From Paenibacillus aceris (lineage in GTDB: Bacteria > Bacillota > Bacilli > Paenibacillales > NBRC-103111), in NCBI RefSeq assembly GCF_017874035.1, contig NZ_JAGGKV010000004.1:1-64000 (forward strand): 64,000 bases of DNA, read 5' to 3'. Below are positions 37,953 to 47,028 of the stretch, piece after piece. The stretch's first letter is position 1, and every line of letters begins with the position of its first letter. Below the pieces are notes generated by a model. It did not search any database. It was not told the origin of the DNA and saw only the letters and a list, made by a program, of their open reading frames with translations. Made by a program: the position numbers and the translations under genes.

Positions 37953-38858
37953 TTATTTTACGGCTGGTTCAGCTACCGCTTTGTATTTGGAAGATACATA
38001 AGTTACCGCTTTTGGTTCAGTAATAACTTCAGCGTTCATGGAGTCTGGTTGTGGATCCGTCAATGTATACGTAATGACTGCATTACCATCCAGTCCGAAT
38101 TGGATACCGGTAATTTCAATCCCGTAGCCACTAGTAGGTTTAGATTCACGAGTCAAGGTCACCTTGTTGACGTCATCCGTAACTTTTTCAACATTCACTG
38201 TGACATTCTCTGTCTCAGCCGGCTTTTGCGTATGTGCAGCAAGCACTTTACTTGCGTTGTAAACCCAAGTTGCCGCTTCGCCGCGTGTAATTTCCGCCTT
38301 CGGATTCAGTTTTCCATCTTTGTCGAGCGAGGCAATTTTATACACCAGCATTCGCTGCAGAGCACCTTGATACTCCGGTGTAATTTGGTCAGCATCCTTG
38401 ATGTCGGCTGGCGCGATTTTGATCATTGGGAAGTTACCCTTTTTCTCAAGGGCACGAATCAACAATTCGCCGAATTGCTCGCGCGTAATGGTTGCATTCG
38501 GATTCACATCTTTCGGAATTTCTACGCCATTGTAATGAGCGATGATGAACGCTTCAGCATACCACGCGTCATTCGGGATATTTGTATATAGATCTGATGC
38601 TACCGGCTTCTTAATGAATCTCAGCAGATCCATATTCAGATCCAAACCTTTCACAATGATTTGTACGGTTTGCGCATAGCTGATTTTACCTTTAGGAGCA
38701 AAATGTTCATGATCCACGCCACTTACAACTCCACGATCATATAGTGCGTTGATAGCCTCGGCTTGTCCGCTTTCGACATCTGAAAAGGCAAATGCGGTAT
38801 TAAAAGTCAGTGCTCCCAACAAAACAGACGACAATGCTGCAGTAGCTAATTTTTTCAC
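37953..38858 (-). CDS. S-layer homology (SLH) domain surface protein with PrcB-like C-terminus
   Basis: A 301-residue exported protein. Signal peptide at residues 1-24 (ending AFA). Residues 25-215 hold three SLH repeats (FSDVESGQAEAINALYDRGV, ITREQFGELLIRALEK, ITRGEAATWVYNASKVL). These bind secondary cell-wall polymers and anchor proteins at the surface. The last 80 residues (GYGIEITGIQFGLDG, YTLTDPQPDSM) resemble the small PrcB-type domain. GAGAAG-type ribosome site. Single gene with its own terminator. Confidence 0.92.
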   Translation of the reverse strand: MKKLATAALSSVLLGALTFNTAFAFSDVESGQAEAINALYDRGVVSGVDHEHFAPKGKISYAQTVQIIVKGLDLNMDLLRFIKKPVASDLYTNIPNDAWYAEAFIIAHYNGVEIPKDVNPNATITREQFGELLIRALEKKGNFPMIKIAPADIKDADQITPEYQGALQRMLVYKIASLDKDGKLNPKAEITRGEAATWVYNASKVLAAHTQKPAETENVTVNVEKVTDDVNKVTLTRESKPTSGYGIEITGIQFGLDGNAVITYTLTDPQPDSMNAEVITEPKAVTYVSSKYKAVAEPAVK

Positions 38859-38974
38859 AGTAACTTCTCTCCTTTTAATAGGTTATTTTATATAACCTTC
38901 GTGTGTTAACTACTAAACGGAGATGTTTCAGCAAAAGTTGCATGCATTGAAATATTGTTTTTGTAATCTATCTA

Positions 38975-39616
38975 TCAATAAAGCCTCTTTGTATAACTTT
39001 CATTCAATTCTTTGGCTACTTGTTCAGCTGTCGTGTTGGATATTTTCGCGTGATCCATCAACATTTGCGGAATGGAAGGCAGGTCCGTTTGGGAGCTCCA
39101 GGACTCCGGAGACCATAGCCCCGAACGAATAAATGCTTTGGCACAGTGCATATAACACTCTTCCACCTCAACGCCTATGCCAAATAGAGGACTGCGTCCG
39201 TTAACTGCGCATTGTTCAAGCAGTTCGTGATCACGGGTTATATAAGCTTTGCCATTAACCCTTAGCGTCTCTCCTAAGCCCGGGATTAAAAATATAAGTC
39301 CGATATGCGGGTTCGTTAAAATATTTTGGACCGAATCCATTCTCCGGTTGCCCGGACGTTCGGGAATAAAAAGCCGTTGTTCGTCAAGAACACGTACGAA
39401 CCCCGGAGCATCCCCCCGCGGTGAAACATCGCACTGCCCCATGCGATTGGAAGTAGCCAAAGCTAAAAAAGGCGATTTAGCAATAAACGCCCGGCAATGC
39501 TGATCCAATTTGGAAATGACCTTATCGGCCGCACGCTGACTCGGCTGGCCGCTAAGAGAACGCAATTCTTCAAATTGCGCCTCCGTCGAAATGACTTCAC
39601 GAAATCCAGAACTCAT
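38975..39616 (-). CDS. FMN-dependent PPOX family flavoprotein (MSMEG_1061-like)
   Basis: A 213-residue split-barrel flavoprotein of the pyridoxamine phosphate oxidase-like group. Recognisable are FLALATSNRMGQCDVSPRGDAPGF, PERPGNRRMDSVQNIL and GLIFLIPGLGETLRVNGKA. The general family binds FMN and reduces or oxidises small molecules; the specific substrate is unknown. It stands between the SLH and bactofilin genes on the same strand, 27 bp from the latter, without clear linkage. Confidence 0.87.
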   Translation of the reverse strand: MSSGFREVISTEAQFEELRSLSGQPSQRAADKVISKLDQHCRAFIAKSPFLALATSNRMGQCDVSPRGDAPGFVRVLDEQRLFIPERPGNRRMDSVQNILTNPHIGLIFLIPGLGETLRVNGKAYITRDHELLEQCAVNGRSPLFGIGVEVEECYMHCAKAFIRSGLWSPESWSSQTDLPSIPQMLMDHAKISNTTAEQVAKELNESYTKRLY

Positions 39617-39642
39617 CCTTTACCGTCCCTTCTCCAAGCAGA

Positions 39643-40356
39643 TTATTTTTTGCTATTAGCGTGGATGACAGCATCCTTCTTCCGCTGCAAACTTTCCTTG
39701 TACTCCACCAGTTCGATTTCGCAGCCCGCTCCGATGGTCACTCGATTTCCGCGAACGACTCTGGCCTTTGTATACTCCAGATCAATGTCATCCCCTTCTA
39801 TGACATCAACCGTTAACTGCGCATCCGACGCCGGCATGAAAAAGAAGCTATACGGACTCAGCACACTCGCTCTACGAATCCTTATTTTTTCGCCGCCAAT
39901 CTCCTTGGCGCTCGAAATCCGGTACAGCTTGATGTCCATTTCTCCGGCATTGAGCAAGCCGCCGACTTCAAACATGCCCCTGATCTTGAATTCCTCCGCT
40001 TCGCAGTCCCCCGCCGTCACAAGCTGACCCTTCAGCTCCAGCCGGTCACTGTATAGGTCGCCACGCGCTTCCAACGTTCCTGCGCCGCTAATCTTGCCAA
40101 TTTTCGCATCGCCGGAAACGCTCACAGTACCGGATATTTTGAGGGCATTTCCTTGAACGCCACCCGTCCATGAACAAGTCCCTACGACGCTCATATGCTC
40201 TGCATGCAAGCTGCCATCCATATCCATTGTGCCTACGCATCTCAGCTGATTGCACTGAACGTCCCCTTCAATATTGCCTTCGCCGACAATTTTCACTTTA
40301 TCGTATTGGCCGCCTATAGCCGTTGAACTGCCTGTAATGGTAAGATTTCCTTTCAT
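39643..40356 (-). CDS. bacF: Bactofilin (BacF/YhbF-like)
   Basis: A 237-residue polymer-forming protein of the bactofilin family. Short repeated beta-strands (ITGSSTAIGGQYDKVKIVGEG, IEGDVQCNQLRCVG, SCSWTGGVQ-like) form a right-handed beta-helix. It shares this pattern and the C-terminal block with DDIDLEYTKARVVRG with its neighbour, so they arose by duplication. In Bacillus subtilis BacE and BacF are encoded with YhbD and needed for flagellar assembly. Last gene of the operon, with 29 bp to bacE. Confidence 0.88.
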   Translation of the reverse strand: MKGNLTITGSSTAIGGQYDKVKIVGEGNIEGDVQCNQLRCVGTMDMDGSLHAEHMSVVGTCSWTGGVQGNALKISGTVSVSGDAKIGKISGAGTLEARGDLYSDRLELKGQLVTAGDCEAEEFKIRGMFEVGGLLNAGEMDIKLYRISSAKEIGGEKIRIRRASVLSPYSFFFMPASDAQLTVDVIEGDDIDLEYTKARVVRGNRVTIGAGCEIELVEYKESLQRKKDAVIHANSKK

Positions 40357-40385
40357 CCTGCTTTCCTCCTTTCCGAACGCGGATT

Positions 40386-41063
40386 TTATACTTTCTTAAA
40401 CCGTTTCACGGCAGCACTTTTGTCTTGATCAAATCTGAGCGAATATTCAACCAGACCGATCTCACAGCCAGGTCCAATTGTGACATTGGCCCCTCGCACC
40501 ACTTCAGCGGTCGTGTAGGCGAGATCAATGTCATCCCCTTCAATAATTTGAGCCGTAAGCTTATTGCCAAGAGGTAATGGCAGCACCCTCAGCCACTTGG
40601 CAAAATCATTGCCCGGCTGTTTGCGAATGCGAATCGATTCCCCGCCGATTTCACCAATCGAAGAGTTCCCGTGAACAGTGATGCGGATGTTATCCGCGTT
40701 CAGCGCGCCCAATTGCAGCTTGCCGATTGCGTTGAACGTTTCCGCCTCACAGCCCCCTTTTACAACGACCGTTCCGTTCATTTCCATGCTTTCCCCGACA
40801 AAATCACCCTCGATCCGGACTCTCCCCTGGATGCGGGTATGTGCTGCATGCAGATTGCCTTCAATCACTGCTGATCCATTCATATCCGCACTCGTTGCCT
40901 TCAGACTGCCCAGTACCTCTACTCTGCCATTCAAAATAAAGTCGGTACACGCGATGTCACCGTCTACTTTGCCTACTCCATCAATTTTGGCGTTCCGAAC
41001 GGTTCCGCCGTTGGAAGAGCCTATACTGGAGATGATCAGGTTGCGGCTGCCATCTGAACTCAT
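40386..41063 (-). CDS. bacE: Bactofilin (BacE/YhbE-like)
   Basis: A 225-residue bactofilin with serial beta-strand repeats (VDGDIACTDFILNGRVEVLG, SADMNGSAVIEGNLHA, TRIQGRVRIEGDFVG). The C-terminal DDIDLAYTTAEVVRGANV matches that of bacF. ATG at 41063 is chosen because GGAGGGG lies 7 nt upstream; the start lies 15 nt after the yhbD stop. Middle gene of the operon. Confidence 0.88.
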   Translation of the reverse strand: MSSDGSRNLIISSIGSSNGGTVRNAKIDGVGKVDGDIACTDFILNGRVEVLGSLKATSADMNGSAVIEGNLHAAHTRIQGRVRIEGDFVGESMEMNGTVVVKGGCEAETFNAIGKLQLGALNADNIRITVHGNSSIGEIGGESIRIRKQPGNDFAKWLRVLPLPLGNKLTAQIIEGDDIDLAYTTAEVVRGANVTIGPGCEIGLVEYSLRFDQDKSAAVKRFKKV

Positions 41064-41077
41064 CGCTTTCCCCTCCC

Positions 41078-41707
41078 TCATACCGCTGTGATTTTCATCT
41101 TCAACTCTTCCACCTTCTTGGCCATGTGGACCCGTAACACAAGTTTCACACTATTCTCCGTATACAGCTCACTGCCTGAGGATAGGAGCAGGAACACAGA
41201 CATCCCCATTTTTCGCATAAAAATCAATTCGGATGGCTTTCCGTCGAACTTGGGGTAATTCTCACTAAGTGTCTGAAGCAAGTGCTTGCCTTCATCCAAA
41301 TTCATCTCGCCTGATTGTAAGCAGAAATCAAACACATACAAATATAAAGCCTGTTCGAAGGTGTACACCTGCGTTGGTCCCATGATAGGCTCTGCATACT
41401 CCGCAGTTATCAACGAAACAATGTTTCGTTTCATAAGCTCATTTCTATCTATACGCAGATCTGTCGGAACCGGCGAAAATACTTCTGCCAATTCGTCCAA
41501 CGACAAATCATCTTTCATGTTTTTAATTTTATCGATTCGCGCCAACATCATCTGCTTCGGGAAAAACGTCTCCTGCCCCGTAAACGCCGACTTCCGGATA
41601 AACCATTCTTCCGGCAGCAAGTTCTTGCGCTTCCAGCGGTAAAGCTGACCATAAGATATGCCTGTTAATTCCAATAAGTCTTTCTTTGAAATTAATTCCT
41701 CATCCAA
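41078..41707 (-). CDS. yhbD: YhbD-like MerR-type regulator of the bactofilin operon
   Basis: A 209-residue protein starting with a MerR-like helix-turn-helix (LISKKDLLELTGISYGQLYRWKRKNLLPEEW), then an uncharacterised C-terminal domain (DUF4004-like). TTG at 41707 is chosen: GGAGGAGG is 8 nt upstream and the resulting DEELISKKDLLE start fits YhbD. The order yhbD-bacE-bacF is that of Bacillus subtilis. A dyad within its own promoter suggests self-control. Confidence 0.87.
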   Translation of the reverse strand: MDEELISKKDLLELTGISYGQLYRWKRKNLLPEEWFIRKSAFTGQETFFPKQMMLARIDKIKNMKDDLSLDELAEVFSPVPTDLRIDRNELMKRNIVSLITAEYAEPIMGPTQVYTFEQALYLYVFDFCLQSGEMNLDEGKHLLQTLSENYPKFDGKPSELIFMRKMGMSVFLLLSSGSELYTENSVKLVLRVHMAKKVEELKMKITAV

Positions 41708-41726
41708 ATTGCATACCTCCTCCAAA

Positions 41727-41759
41727 AACAATGTAACATAACATTGTTACGTTGTAAAT
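41727..41759 (-). promoter_or_regulatory. Promoter with nested dyad before yhbD
   Basis: CAATGT-AACATA-ACATTG and the overlapping GTAAC-ATAACATT-GTTAC make a nested dyad. On the minus strand TTTACA and TACATT, 17 nt apart, enclose it. MerR-type regulators bind between -35 and -10, so YhbD is the likely ligand. This is inference. Confidence 0.6.
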
Positions 41760-41763
41760 GCAG

Positions 41764-41804
41764 AAAAAAGAGTTAAGCAGCCGATCTGCGCTTAACTCTT
41801 TTTT
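41764..41804 (-). terminator. Terminator of the uxu operon
   Basis: AAAAAAGAGTTAAGC pairs with GCTTAACTCTTTTTT around a short loop, 28 bp after the uxuB stop codon at 41833 on the minus strand. Confidence 0.93.
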
Positions 41805-41832
41805 GAGTTGAACAGGTTTGACTTCCTTGCAC

Positions 41833-42687
41833 TTATACGCCCGAATACGCCATAAAACCGCCGTCCACAGGAATCGTCGCGCCCGTTACGAAACCGGACA
41901 AGTTAGGGTCTGTCAGCCAAAGCAGCGTGCCGAGCAGATCCTCAGGCTTGCCGAAACGGCGCATCGGCGTATGGGAAATGATCTTGTGCGAACGCTCGGT
42001 GAGCGTGCCGTCTTCCTTCAGCAGCAGCTTCTCGTTCTGCTTCGTCAAGAAGAAACCCGGCGCTATCGCGTTGACGCGAATCCCGCTTTCCGCCATATGC
42101 ACAGCCAGCCACTGGGTGAAATTATCGATTGCGGCTTTCGCGGCACTGTACGCCGGAACTTTCGTCATCGGCGAAGGTGCGCTCATCGATGAAATATTGA
42201 TAACGGTCGCGTCTTGTCTGCCGATCATCTGTTTCGTAAAAATTTGCGTAGGAATCAACGTTCCGACAAAGTTCAAGTCTAGCACATTGCGAAACCCCGT
42301 CACGCTTAAATCATAGAAAGTTTGAATGTCCGGATTGGTCAGATCTTCCAGCTTGAAGATTTCGTTCGTCGTATTCGCGCTCGCATGATTGCCGCCAGCC
42401 CCGTTGATCAAGATATCACAAGGTCCAAGCTGCTCCATAATCGCTTCCGCTGCCCGGGACACACTTTCTGCATCCGTCACGTCGCATGACAACGCGATCG
42501 CTTCGCCCCCAGCTGCAGCAATCTCAGCCGCAACTTCCTGCCCTTTTTCCACAGACCGGTTCAAAATCGCGATGCGCCCGCCTTGACGAGCCAGTTCAAG
42601 CGCCATAACCCGGCACAGCACGCCAGCCCCTCCTGTAATAACAACAACTTTTCCTTGCAATGCCGGAAACTGCGTAATTCCTTTCAT
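41833..42687 (-). CDS. uxuB: D-mannonate oxidoreductase / fructuronate reductase (SDR type)
   Basis: A 284-residue short-chain dehydrogenase with [21 protein letters not shown] at the nucleotide site, NGAGGNHAS, the catalytic Ser and YSAAKAA (Tyr and Lys), and a long insertion typical of UxuB-type enzymes ([22 protein letters not shown]). It interconverts D-fructuronate and D-mannonate in hexuronate breakdown. It follows uxuA by 2 bp and ends the operon. Confidence 0.92.
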   Translation of the reverse strand: MKGITQFPALQGKVVVITGGAGVLCRVMALELARQGGRIAILNRSVEKGQEVAAEIAAAGGEAIALSCDVTDAESVSRAAEAIMEQLGPCDILINGAGGNHASANTTNEIFKLEDLTNPDIQTFYDLSVTGFRNVLDLNFVGTLIPTQIFTKQMIGRQDATVINISSMSAPSPMTKVPAYSAAKAAIDNFTQWLAVHMAESGIRVNAIAPGFFLTKQNEKLLLKEDGTLTERSHKIISHTPMRRFGKPEDLLGTLLWLTDPNLSGFVTGATIPVDGGFMAYSGV

Positions 42688-42689
42688 AT

Positions 42690-43772
42690 CTAGTCGCCAA
42701 TCCTTTCTCCTTGTAATTTTCTGCGGTTAGCGTCCCATAATCCCCATAAATACATAATGCCGAGCGCACGGTCATAGAGACCGTAACCCGGTCTGCACTG
42801 CTCGTCCCAAATATGCCGGCCGTGGTCCGGGCGGCAATACCCTTCATAATCGTTATCATGCAGTGCATTGACAATACCGGCGATATCTACCGTTCCATCT
42901 GTTGTACGATGCGACGTTTCAATGAAATCACCGTTTTCATACACCCGAACATTGCGGATATGCGCAAACGGAATGCGATCAGCGAACTCGTTCACGATGG
43001 CGACAATATCATTCGCCGGGTTCGCTCCCAGCGATCCGCTGCACATTGTCAATCCGTTGTAGGGACTATCAACAAGATTTAAGAAACGGCGGATATTGTC
43101 TTGACCGGTAATGATACGCGGCAGCCCAAAAATCGGCCACGGCGGATCATCCGGATGAATCGCCATGCGGATGTCATGCTTAGCTGCGAAGGGAATGATT
43201 TCTTCCAGAAAATATTTGGCGTTCTCAAACAGCTGCTCTTCCGTTACATCCTTGTAAGCATCGAACAATTCGGTCAGACGCGCGAGCCGCTCCGGCTCCC
43301 AGCCAGGCATCGTAAAGTTCGGATTAGCGTTAATCCTCTGCACTTGTTCATCTAAGTTGAGATGGGCGACCTTCTCCTTTTCATAGAAAAGTGCAGTGGA
43401 GCCATCCTCTAATTCCTTATGCAGATCTGTCCGTACCCAATCAAAAACGGGCATGAAATTATAGCAGATCACCTTCACGCCGACCTCAGCCAGCTTCACA
43501 ATCGTTTTCTTATAATTGTCTATGTAGAGATCACGGCTCGGCAGACCCAGCTTGATATCCTCATGTATATTGACGCTTTCGACTACTTTCATATGCAGGC
43601 CAGCCTTATCAGCAGCTTCCTTCACCTGCCATATTTTATCCATCGGCCACTCTTCACCTGCCGGAACATCGTGCAAAGCCCAAACAATGCCCTCTACGCC
43701 GGGAATTTGCTTGATTTGCGTAAGCGTCACGGTATCGTTGCCTTCGCCAAACCAGCGAAAAACCATTTTCAT
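42690..43772 (-). CDS. uxuA: Mannonate dehydratase
   Basis: Dehydrates D-mannonate to 2-keto-3-deoxygluconate. The 360-residue protein starts [17 protein letters not shown] and has [47 protein letters not shown] and the final [15 protein letters not shown] with the metal-binding residues, all typical of UxuA. It is the second gene in the operon behind a GntR regulator, and it points to use of glucuronate and galacturonate from pectin or glucuronoxylan. Confidence 0.97.
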   Translation of the reverse strand: MKMVFRWFGEGNDTVTLTQIKQIPGVEGIVWALHDVPAGEEWPMDKIWQVKEAADKAGLHMKVVESVNIHEDIKLGLPSRDLYIDNYKKTIVKLAEVGVKVICYNFMPVFDWVRTDLHKELEDGSTALFYEKEKVAHLNLDEQVQRINANPNFTMPGWEPERLARLTELFDAYKDVTEEQLFENAKYFLEEIIPFAAKHDIRMAIHPDDPPWPIFGLPRIITGQDNIRRFLNLVDSPYNGLTMCSGSLGANPANDIVAIVNEFADRIPFAHIRNVRVYENGDFIETSHRTTDGTVDIAGIVNALHDNDYEGYCRPDHGRHIWDEQCRPGYGLYDRALGIMYLWGLWDANRRKLQGERIGD

Positions 43773-43795
43773 CTTATTTGCCGCCTCCCTGACAG

Positions 43796-44470
43796 TTATT
43801 CTTTGAAATACGTCGGAAATTTCTCTTTCAGTACGGTTTGATCTGCAATGGTGAGATGAAGATGCGTGTTCATCAAGTGCTCAGCTTTGCCGCCTTCGTG
43901 ATGCTCAATCGCATCCACCATTTGTTGATGCTGTTCATAGAGCTCATCCCACCTGTGGTCCGCCGCTAGCCTAAGCATGCGGGTTCGGTTGAGATGAACA
44001 TTCACTTGCTGGATGACAGCCCAGGTATTCAGCTTTCTGCACCCTTCAAAGATGGTTCGGTGGAAGGCTTCATCCAACTCGAACATCTTCTTAAAATCCT
44101 TCTCCCGCATCGAGACTTGCTGATAAGCCAAATTGGATCGAAGCTGCTGCAACGACTCTTGCGGAAAGCTTTCACACGCCAAGGCAATCACAGCCCGCTC
44201 CAACTGCTCCCGGATAAAGCGTGCCTCTTCCACACGTTCCAAGTCGATAAGCGACACGACCGTACCTCGCTGCGGATAAATATCGAGCAGGCCTTCTTGG
44301 GATAATTGAACGAAGCTCTCGCGCACCGGCGTTCGGCTCACACCAAATTGCACGGATATTTCCTTCTCCGAAATCCCAGTACCCGGCAGCAAATCCAGCA
44401 TAAGAATTTGCTCTTTAAGCGCATGATAAACGGCATCGCGCGTCGTACTAATGATGGGTTTCATAAACAA
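43796..44470 (-). CDS. GntR family regulator, FadR subfamily (hexuronate operon)
   Basis: A 224-residue repressor: N-terminal winged helix (LPGTGISEKEISVQFGVSRTPVRESFVQLSQEG) and a C-terminal FCD domain (FELDEAFHRTIFEGC, and a metal-ligand-like HLHLTIADQ). TTG at 44470 is better placed to GGGAGGTG than ATG at 44464. First gene of the operon, so it is autoregulated through the perfect dyad at 44511-44530. The natural inducer is likely a hexuronate or fructuronate. Confidence 0.92.
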   Translation of the reverse strand: MFMKPIISTTRDAVYHALKEQILMLDLLPGTGISEKEISVQFGVSRTPVRESFVQLSQEGLLDIYPQRGTVVSLIDLERVEEARFIREQLERAVIALACESFPQESLQQLRSNLAYQQVSMREKDFKKMFELDEAFHRTIFEGCRKLNTWAVIQQVNVHLNRTRMLRLAADHRWDELYEQHQQMVDAIEHHEGGKAEHLMNTHLHLTIADQTVLKEKFPTYFKE

Positions 44471-44510
44471 TGTTTGGCTTCACCTCCCAATTTCAATCGT
44501 TATTACCATA

Positions 44511-44530
44511 CTACCATACAAGTATGGTAG
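44511..44530. promoter_or_regulatory. GntR operator (perfect inverted repeat)
   Basis: CTACCATAC-AA-GTATGGTAG, a perfect 9-bp inverted repeat with a 2-nt centre, 41 bp before the GntR start. Its size suits a FadR-type dimer; the GntR gene directly next to it is the obvious binder. Confidence 0.75.
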
Positions 44531-44646
44531 CGGGGAAGAGCTTTCCTCATGTTGATCATTTTGGAACATGTCCTGATATCCAGGCGCAATTCTCACCTGA
44601 TAAAATGTTTCTCCAGCTATACGAAGCTTACAATTCACAAGAAATG

Positions 44647-44692
44647 AAAAAGACCGCCTCTTTGCTATGGAGCTGCAAAGAGGCGGTCTTTC
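44647..44692 (-). terminator. Terminator before the uxu regulator region
   Basis: AAAAGACCGCCTCTTTGC pairs with GCAAAGAGGCGGTCTTT. It directly follows the stop codon of the small membrane protein at 44693 on the minus strand. Confidence 0.95.
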
Positions 44693-44911
44693 TCATTGAA
44701 TCAGATACCTGATATAAGCGATCAATGCTAACAAACCTGCTGCGATCGCAACAACGTAGAAGGAAGTGAGACGAACCCATTTTACTCCTGTTTTCTGGAA
44801 GTAAGTGGTATCCCCTTCCCGATTCTTACGAGAAAAGCCAATCATAAACGTAGTAACTAATCCAAATAACAAGATAAGCGAGAATATCGCGTAATAGATA
44901 TACATGTTCAT
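44693..44911 (-). CDS. 72-residue small membrane protein
   Basis: A two-helix protein starting MNMYIYYAIFSLILLFGLV, with basic turn SRKNREGD and a second helix YVVAIAAGLLALIAYIRYL. ATG at 44911 is chosen with GGGG 8 nt upstream; the frame is open to 45040 but the extra part is not protein-like. It has its own strong terminator. No family recognised. Confidence 0.7.
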   Translation of the reverse strand: MNMYIYYAIFSLILLFGLVTTFMIGFSRKNREGDTTYFQKTGVKWVRLTSFYVVAIAAGLLALIAYIRYLIQ

Positions 44912-45137
44912 AGTGATTACCCCATTTTGGTTTATTTGATGATCTGTTGGTCTCATTATAGCGAAAAGTGGTCTGACTTTCATCCTCCACTTTGGTGCTA
45001 TTTCAACCATCCAATTTAACTCCTCTAGTCGTCCCCCCATTTACATCTATCTATTTATAGTTGTCTCTGTCAATTTCAAGAGATTTACATATGATATAGC
45101 AAGGTAGTTTTTAGAACCATAGAAAGGAGGAATGAGG

Positions 45138-45908
45138 ATGAAAGTCGTAATTCTAGCTGGCGGACTTGGCACCCGATTTCGTGAAGAAACCGATTCCAAG
45201 CCTAAACCTATGATTCTCATTGGTGAAAAACCTATTCTATGGCATATTATGAAAATTTACTCAACTTATGGTTTTAACGAGTTTATTATATGCCTGGGAT
45301 ATAAGGGGCACGTCATAAAAGACTTTTTTGTCACCTACCCGATACACGAATCTGATGTGATCATTAATTTGCAGACGAACTCCACTCACTATCTTACGCC
45401 GCGCGCAGAGCCATGGCTAATTACGCTTGTGCATACCGGTGAGGAAACAATGACGGGCGGACGCATCAAGCGGATTCAGAAATATATCGGCGATGAGCCC
45501 TTCCTCCTAACGTATGGGGACGGACTAACGAACGTAAACATCCCCCAAGTGGTGAAATTCCATCAGGAACACGGCAAATTAGCAACACTCACAGCCGTAC
45601 AGCCCACAGCTAGATTCGGTTCGCTCTTTTTCGGCAGCGGCAATGAAATCGCCAAATTCCAAGAAAAACCGAAAGGTGAAGGCGGATGGGTGAACGGCGG
45701 TTTCTTTGTTCTGCAGCCGCAGGTTTTTGATTATATCGAGGGCGATTTAACCCATTTTGAGAAGGAGCCCTTGGAGCAGCTCGCCGCATCGGGGCAGCTG
45801 CATGCGTATAAGCATGATGACTTCTGGCTTGCAATGGAGACACTGCGGGATCAGCAGCATCTGCAATGGATTTGGGAATCGGGACAAGCTCCATGGAAAA
45901 TATGGTAA
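45138..45908 (+). CDS. rfbF: Glucose-1-phosphate cytidylyltransferase
   Basis: Makes CDP-glucose from CTP and glucose-1-phosphate. The 256-residue protein has the nucleotidyltransferase start MKVVILAGGLGTRFREET, KPMILIGEKPILWHIMKIY, and the metal site in LTYGDGL, all typical of RfbF. ATG at 45138 is preferred: GGAGG is 7 nt before it, while the ATG at 45132 is too close. First step of the CDP-deoxysugar route with RfbG. A glycosyltransferase follows on the same strand 42 bp on. Confidence 0.95.
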   Translation: MKVVILAGGLGTRFREETDSKPKPMILIGEKPILWHIMKIYSTYGFNEFIICLGYKGHVIKDFFVTYPIHESDVIINLQTNSTHYLTPRAEPWLITLVHTGEETMTGGRIKRIQKYIGDEPFLLTYGDGLTNVNIPQVVKFHQEHGKLATLTAVQPTARFGSLFFGSGNEIAKFQEKPKGEGGWVNGGFFVLQPQVFDYIEGDLTHFEKEPLEQLAASGQLHAYKHDDFWLAMETLRDQQHLQWIWESGQAPWKIW

Positions 45909-45950
45909 TTCGCCGACTAAGCTCCAACCGGTGTTGAAAGGAGTAATAGG

Positions 45951-46946
45951 ATGACGCCACTTGTAAGTATATTGCTGCCAACTTTTGAGCGTCCGCTTTA
46001 TTTGAAACAAGCATTGATAAGCGCACTTAGCCAAACTTATCCCCATATTGAAATTATTATTTGCGATAATAGCCGGGATAATGCAACAGAGCAAGTAGTG
46101 AATTCGTATTTGACCTCGCCGAACGGCTCAAGAATCAAGTATGTAAGGAACGAAACGAACATTGGGCCTATTGCCAACCAACATAAATGTTTCCAACTGG
46201 CCGCGGGGGAATATGTTAACTATTTAATGGATGACGACTTGTTTCATCCAAGAAAAATCGAGCTTATGGTTCCCTACTTCATCACGAACCGGAATGTAGG
46301 GCTCGTGACCTCCCGGAGGCAAATCATTAACGACTCGGGTGAGCCGATTAGCATCTCCAAGGATCCGCCTTTTAAAATGTCTAATAAAAAAGAAACCGTA
46401 CTTATCAACGGGCGAACGATCATGAAGAGTATGATTACCGATATGAAAAACCAGATTGGCGAGCCGACTGCCGTGCTTTTTAGAAAGTCCGATCTGCGAG
46501 AGCCATTTGGGACATTTTGCGGAAAACAAGCCTTTAGCAATGTCGACGTCGCCTCCTGGCTCGCTTTGTTGACCACGAAGCATGCAGTATTTCTCAAAGA
46601 TACATTAAGTTCATTTCGCAACCATCCCACCCAATTAACACACACGTTATTGTCACGAATAGGGCGCAAATGCGATTGGATAGACGCTAGCCTTCTGACA
46701 AGACAACAAGGCATATTCGAGGACTCTTCCGCTTTTACCGGGGTTTTAAGCAGATTGGACAAAAGTGTACTGGACAATTTCTCAAAATGGAGCGAAGCCA
46801 CGAACGATCAGTATTTGGATGAACTTCTGCCAAGAGTGCGTCAGCTTGCAAGCGTCAGCGAAAATACCAAACAGCTGTCCTCTATGGCGAAAGATTTGAA
46901 GAAACTCGCTGAACGGCTCGAAAAGAGAAGAAGCAGAAATAAGTAA
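45951..46946 (+). CDS. Glycosyltransferase family 2
   Basis: A 331-residue GT-A fold enzyme. It has LVSILLPTFERPLYLKQAL, CDNSRDNATEQVV and the metal motif LMDDDLFHPRKI (DxD in MDDDL), with GEPTAVLF further on. It is a clear paralogue of the broken glycosyltransferase at 48858-49755 (shared YLMDDDLFHP, GEPT.VLFR, EPFG, and DVASWL/DLASWL). C-terminal residues 270-331 form a charged coil. GGAGT-type ribosome site. It likely adds the CDP sugar or another sugar to a surface acceptor. Confidence 0.9.
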   Translation: MTPLVSILLPTFERPLYLKQALISALSQTYPHIEIIICDNSRDNATEQVVNSYLTSPNGSRIKYVRNETNIGPIANQHKCFQLAAGEYVNYLMDDDLFHPRKIELMVPYFITNRNVGLVTSRRQIINDSGEPISISKDPPFKMSNKKETVLINGRTIMKSMITDMKNQIGEPTAVLFRKSDLREPFGTFCGKQAFSNVDVASWLALLTTKHAVFLKDTLSSFRNHPTQLTHTLLSRIGRKCDWIDASLLTRQQGIFEDSSAFTGVLSRLDKSVLDNFSKWSEATNDQYLDELLPRVRQLASVSENTKQLSSMAKDLKKLAERLEKRRSRNK

Positions 46947-46953
46947 CACCTGA

Positions 46954-46989
46954 AAAGGAGTTAAGCATCTTAAGACGCTTAACTCCTTT
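46954..46989. terminator. Bidirectional terminator in the CDP-sugar cluster
   Basis: AAAGGAGTTAAGC pairs with GCTTAACTCCTTT. The plus-strand rfbF-GT unit and the minus-strand DegT-to-rfbG unit converge here. Confidence 0.9.
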
Positions 46990-47028
46990 CCTATGCATAG
47001 TGTCTAGGCTGACGTTGCCACTGCCCCT

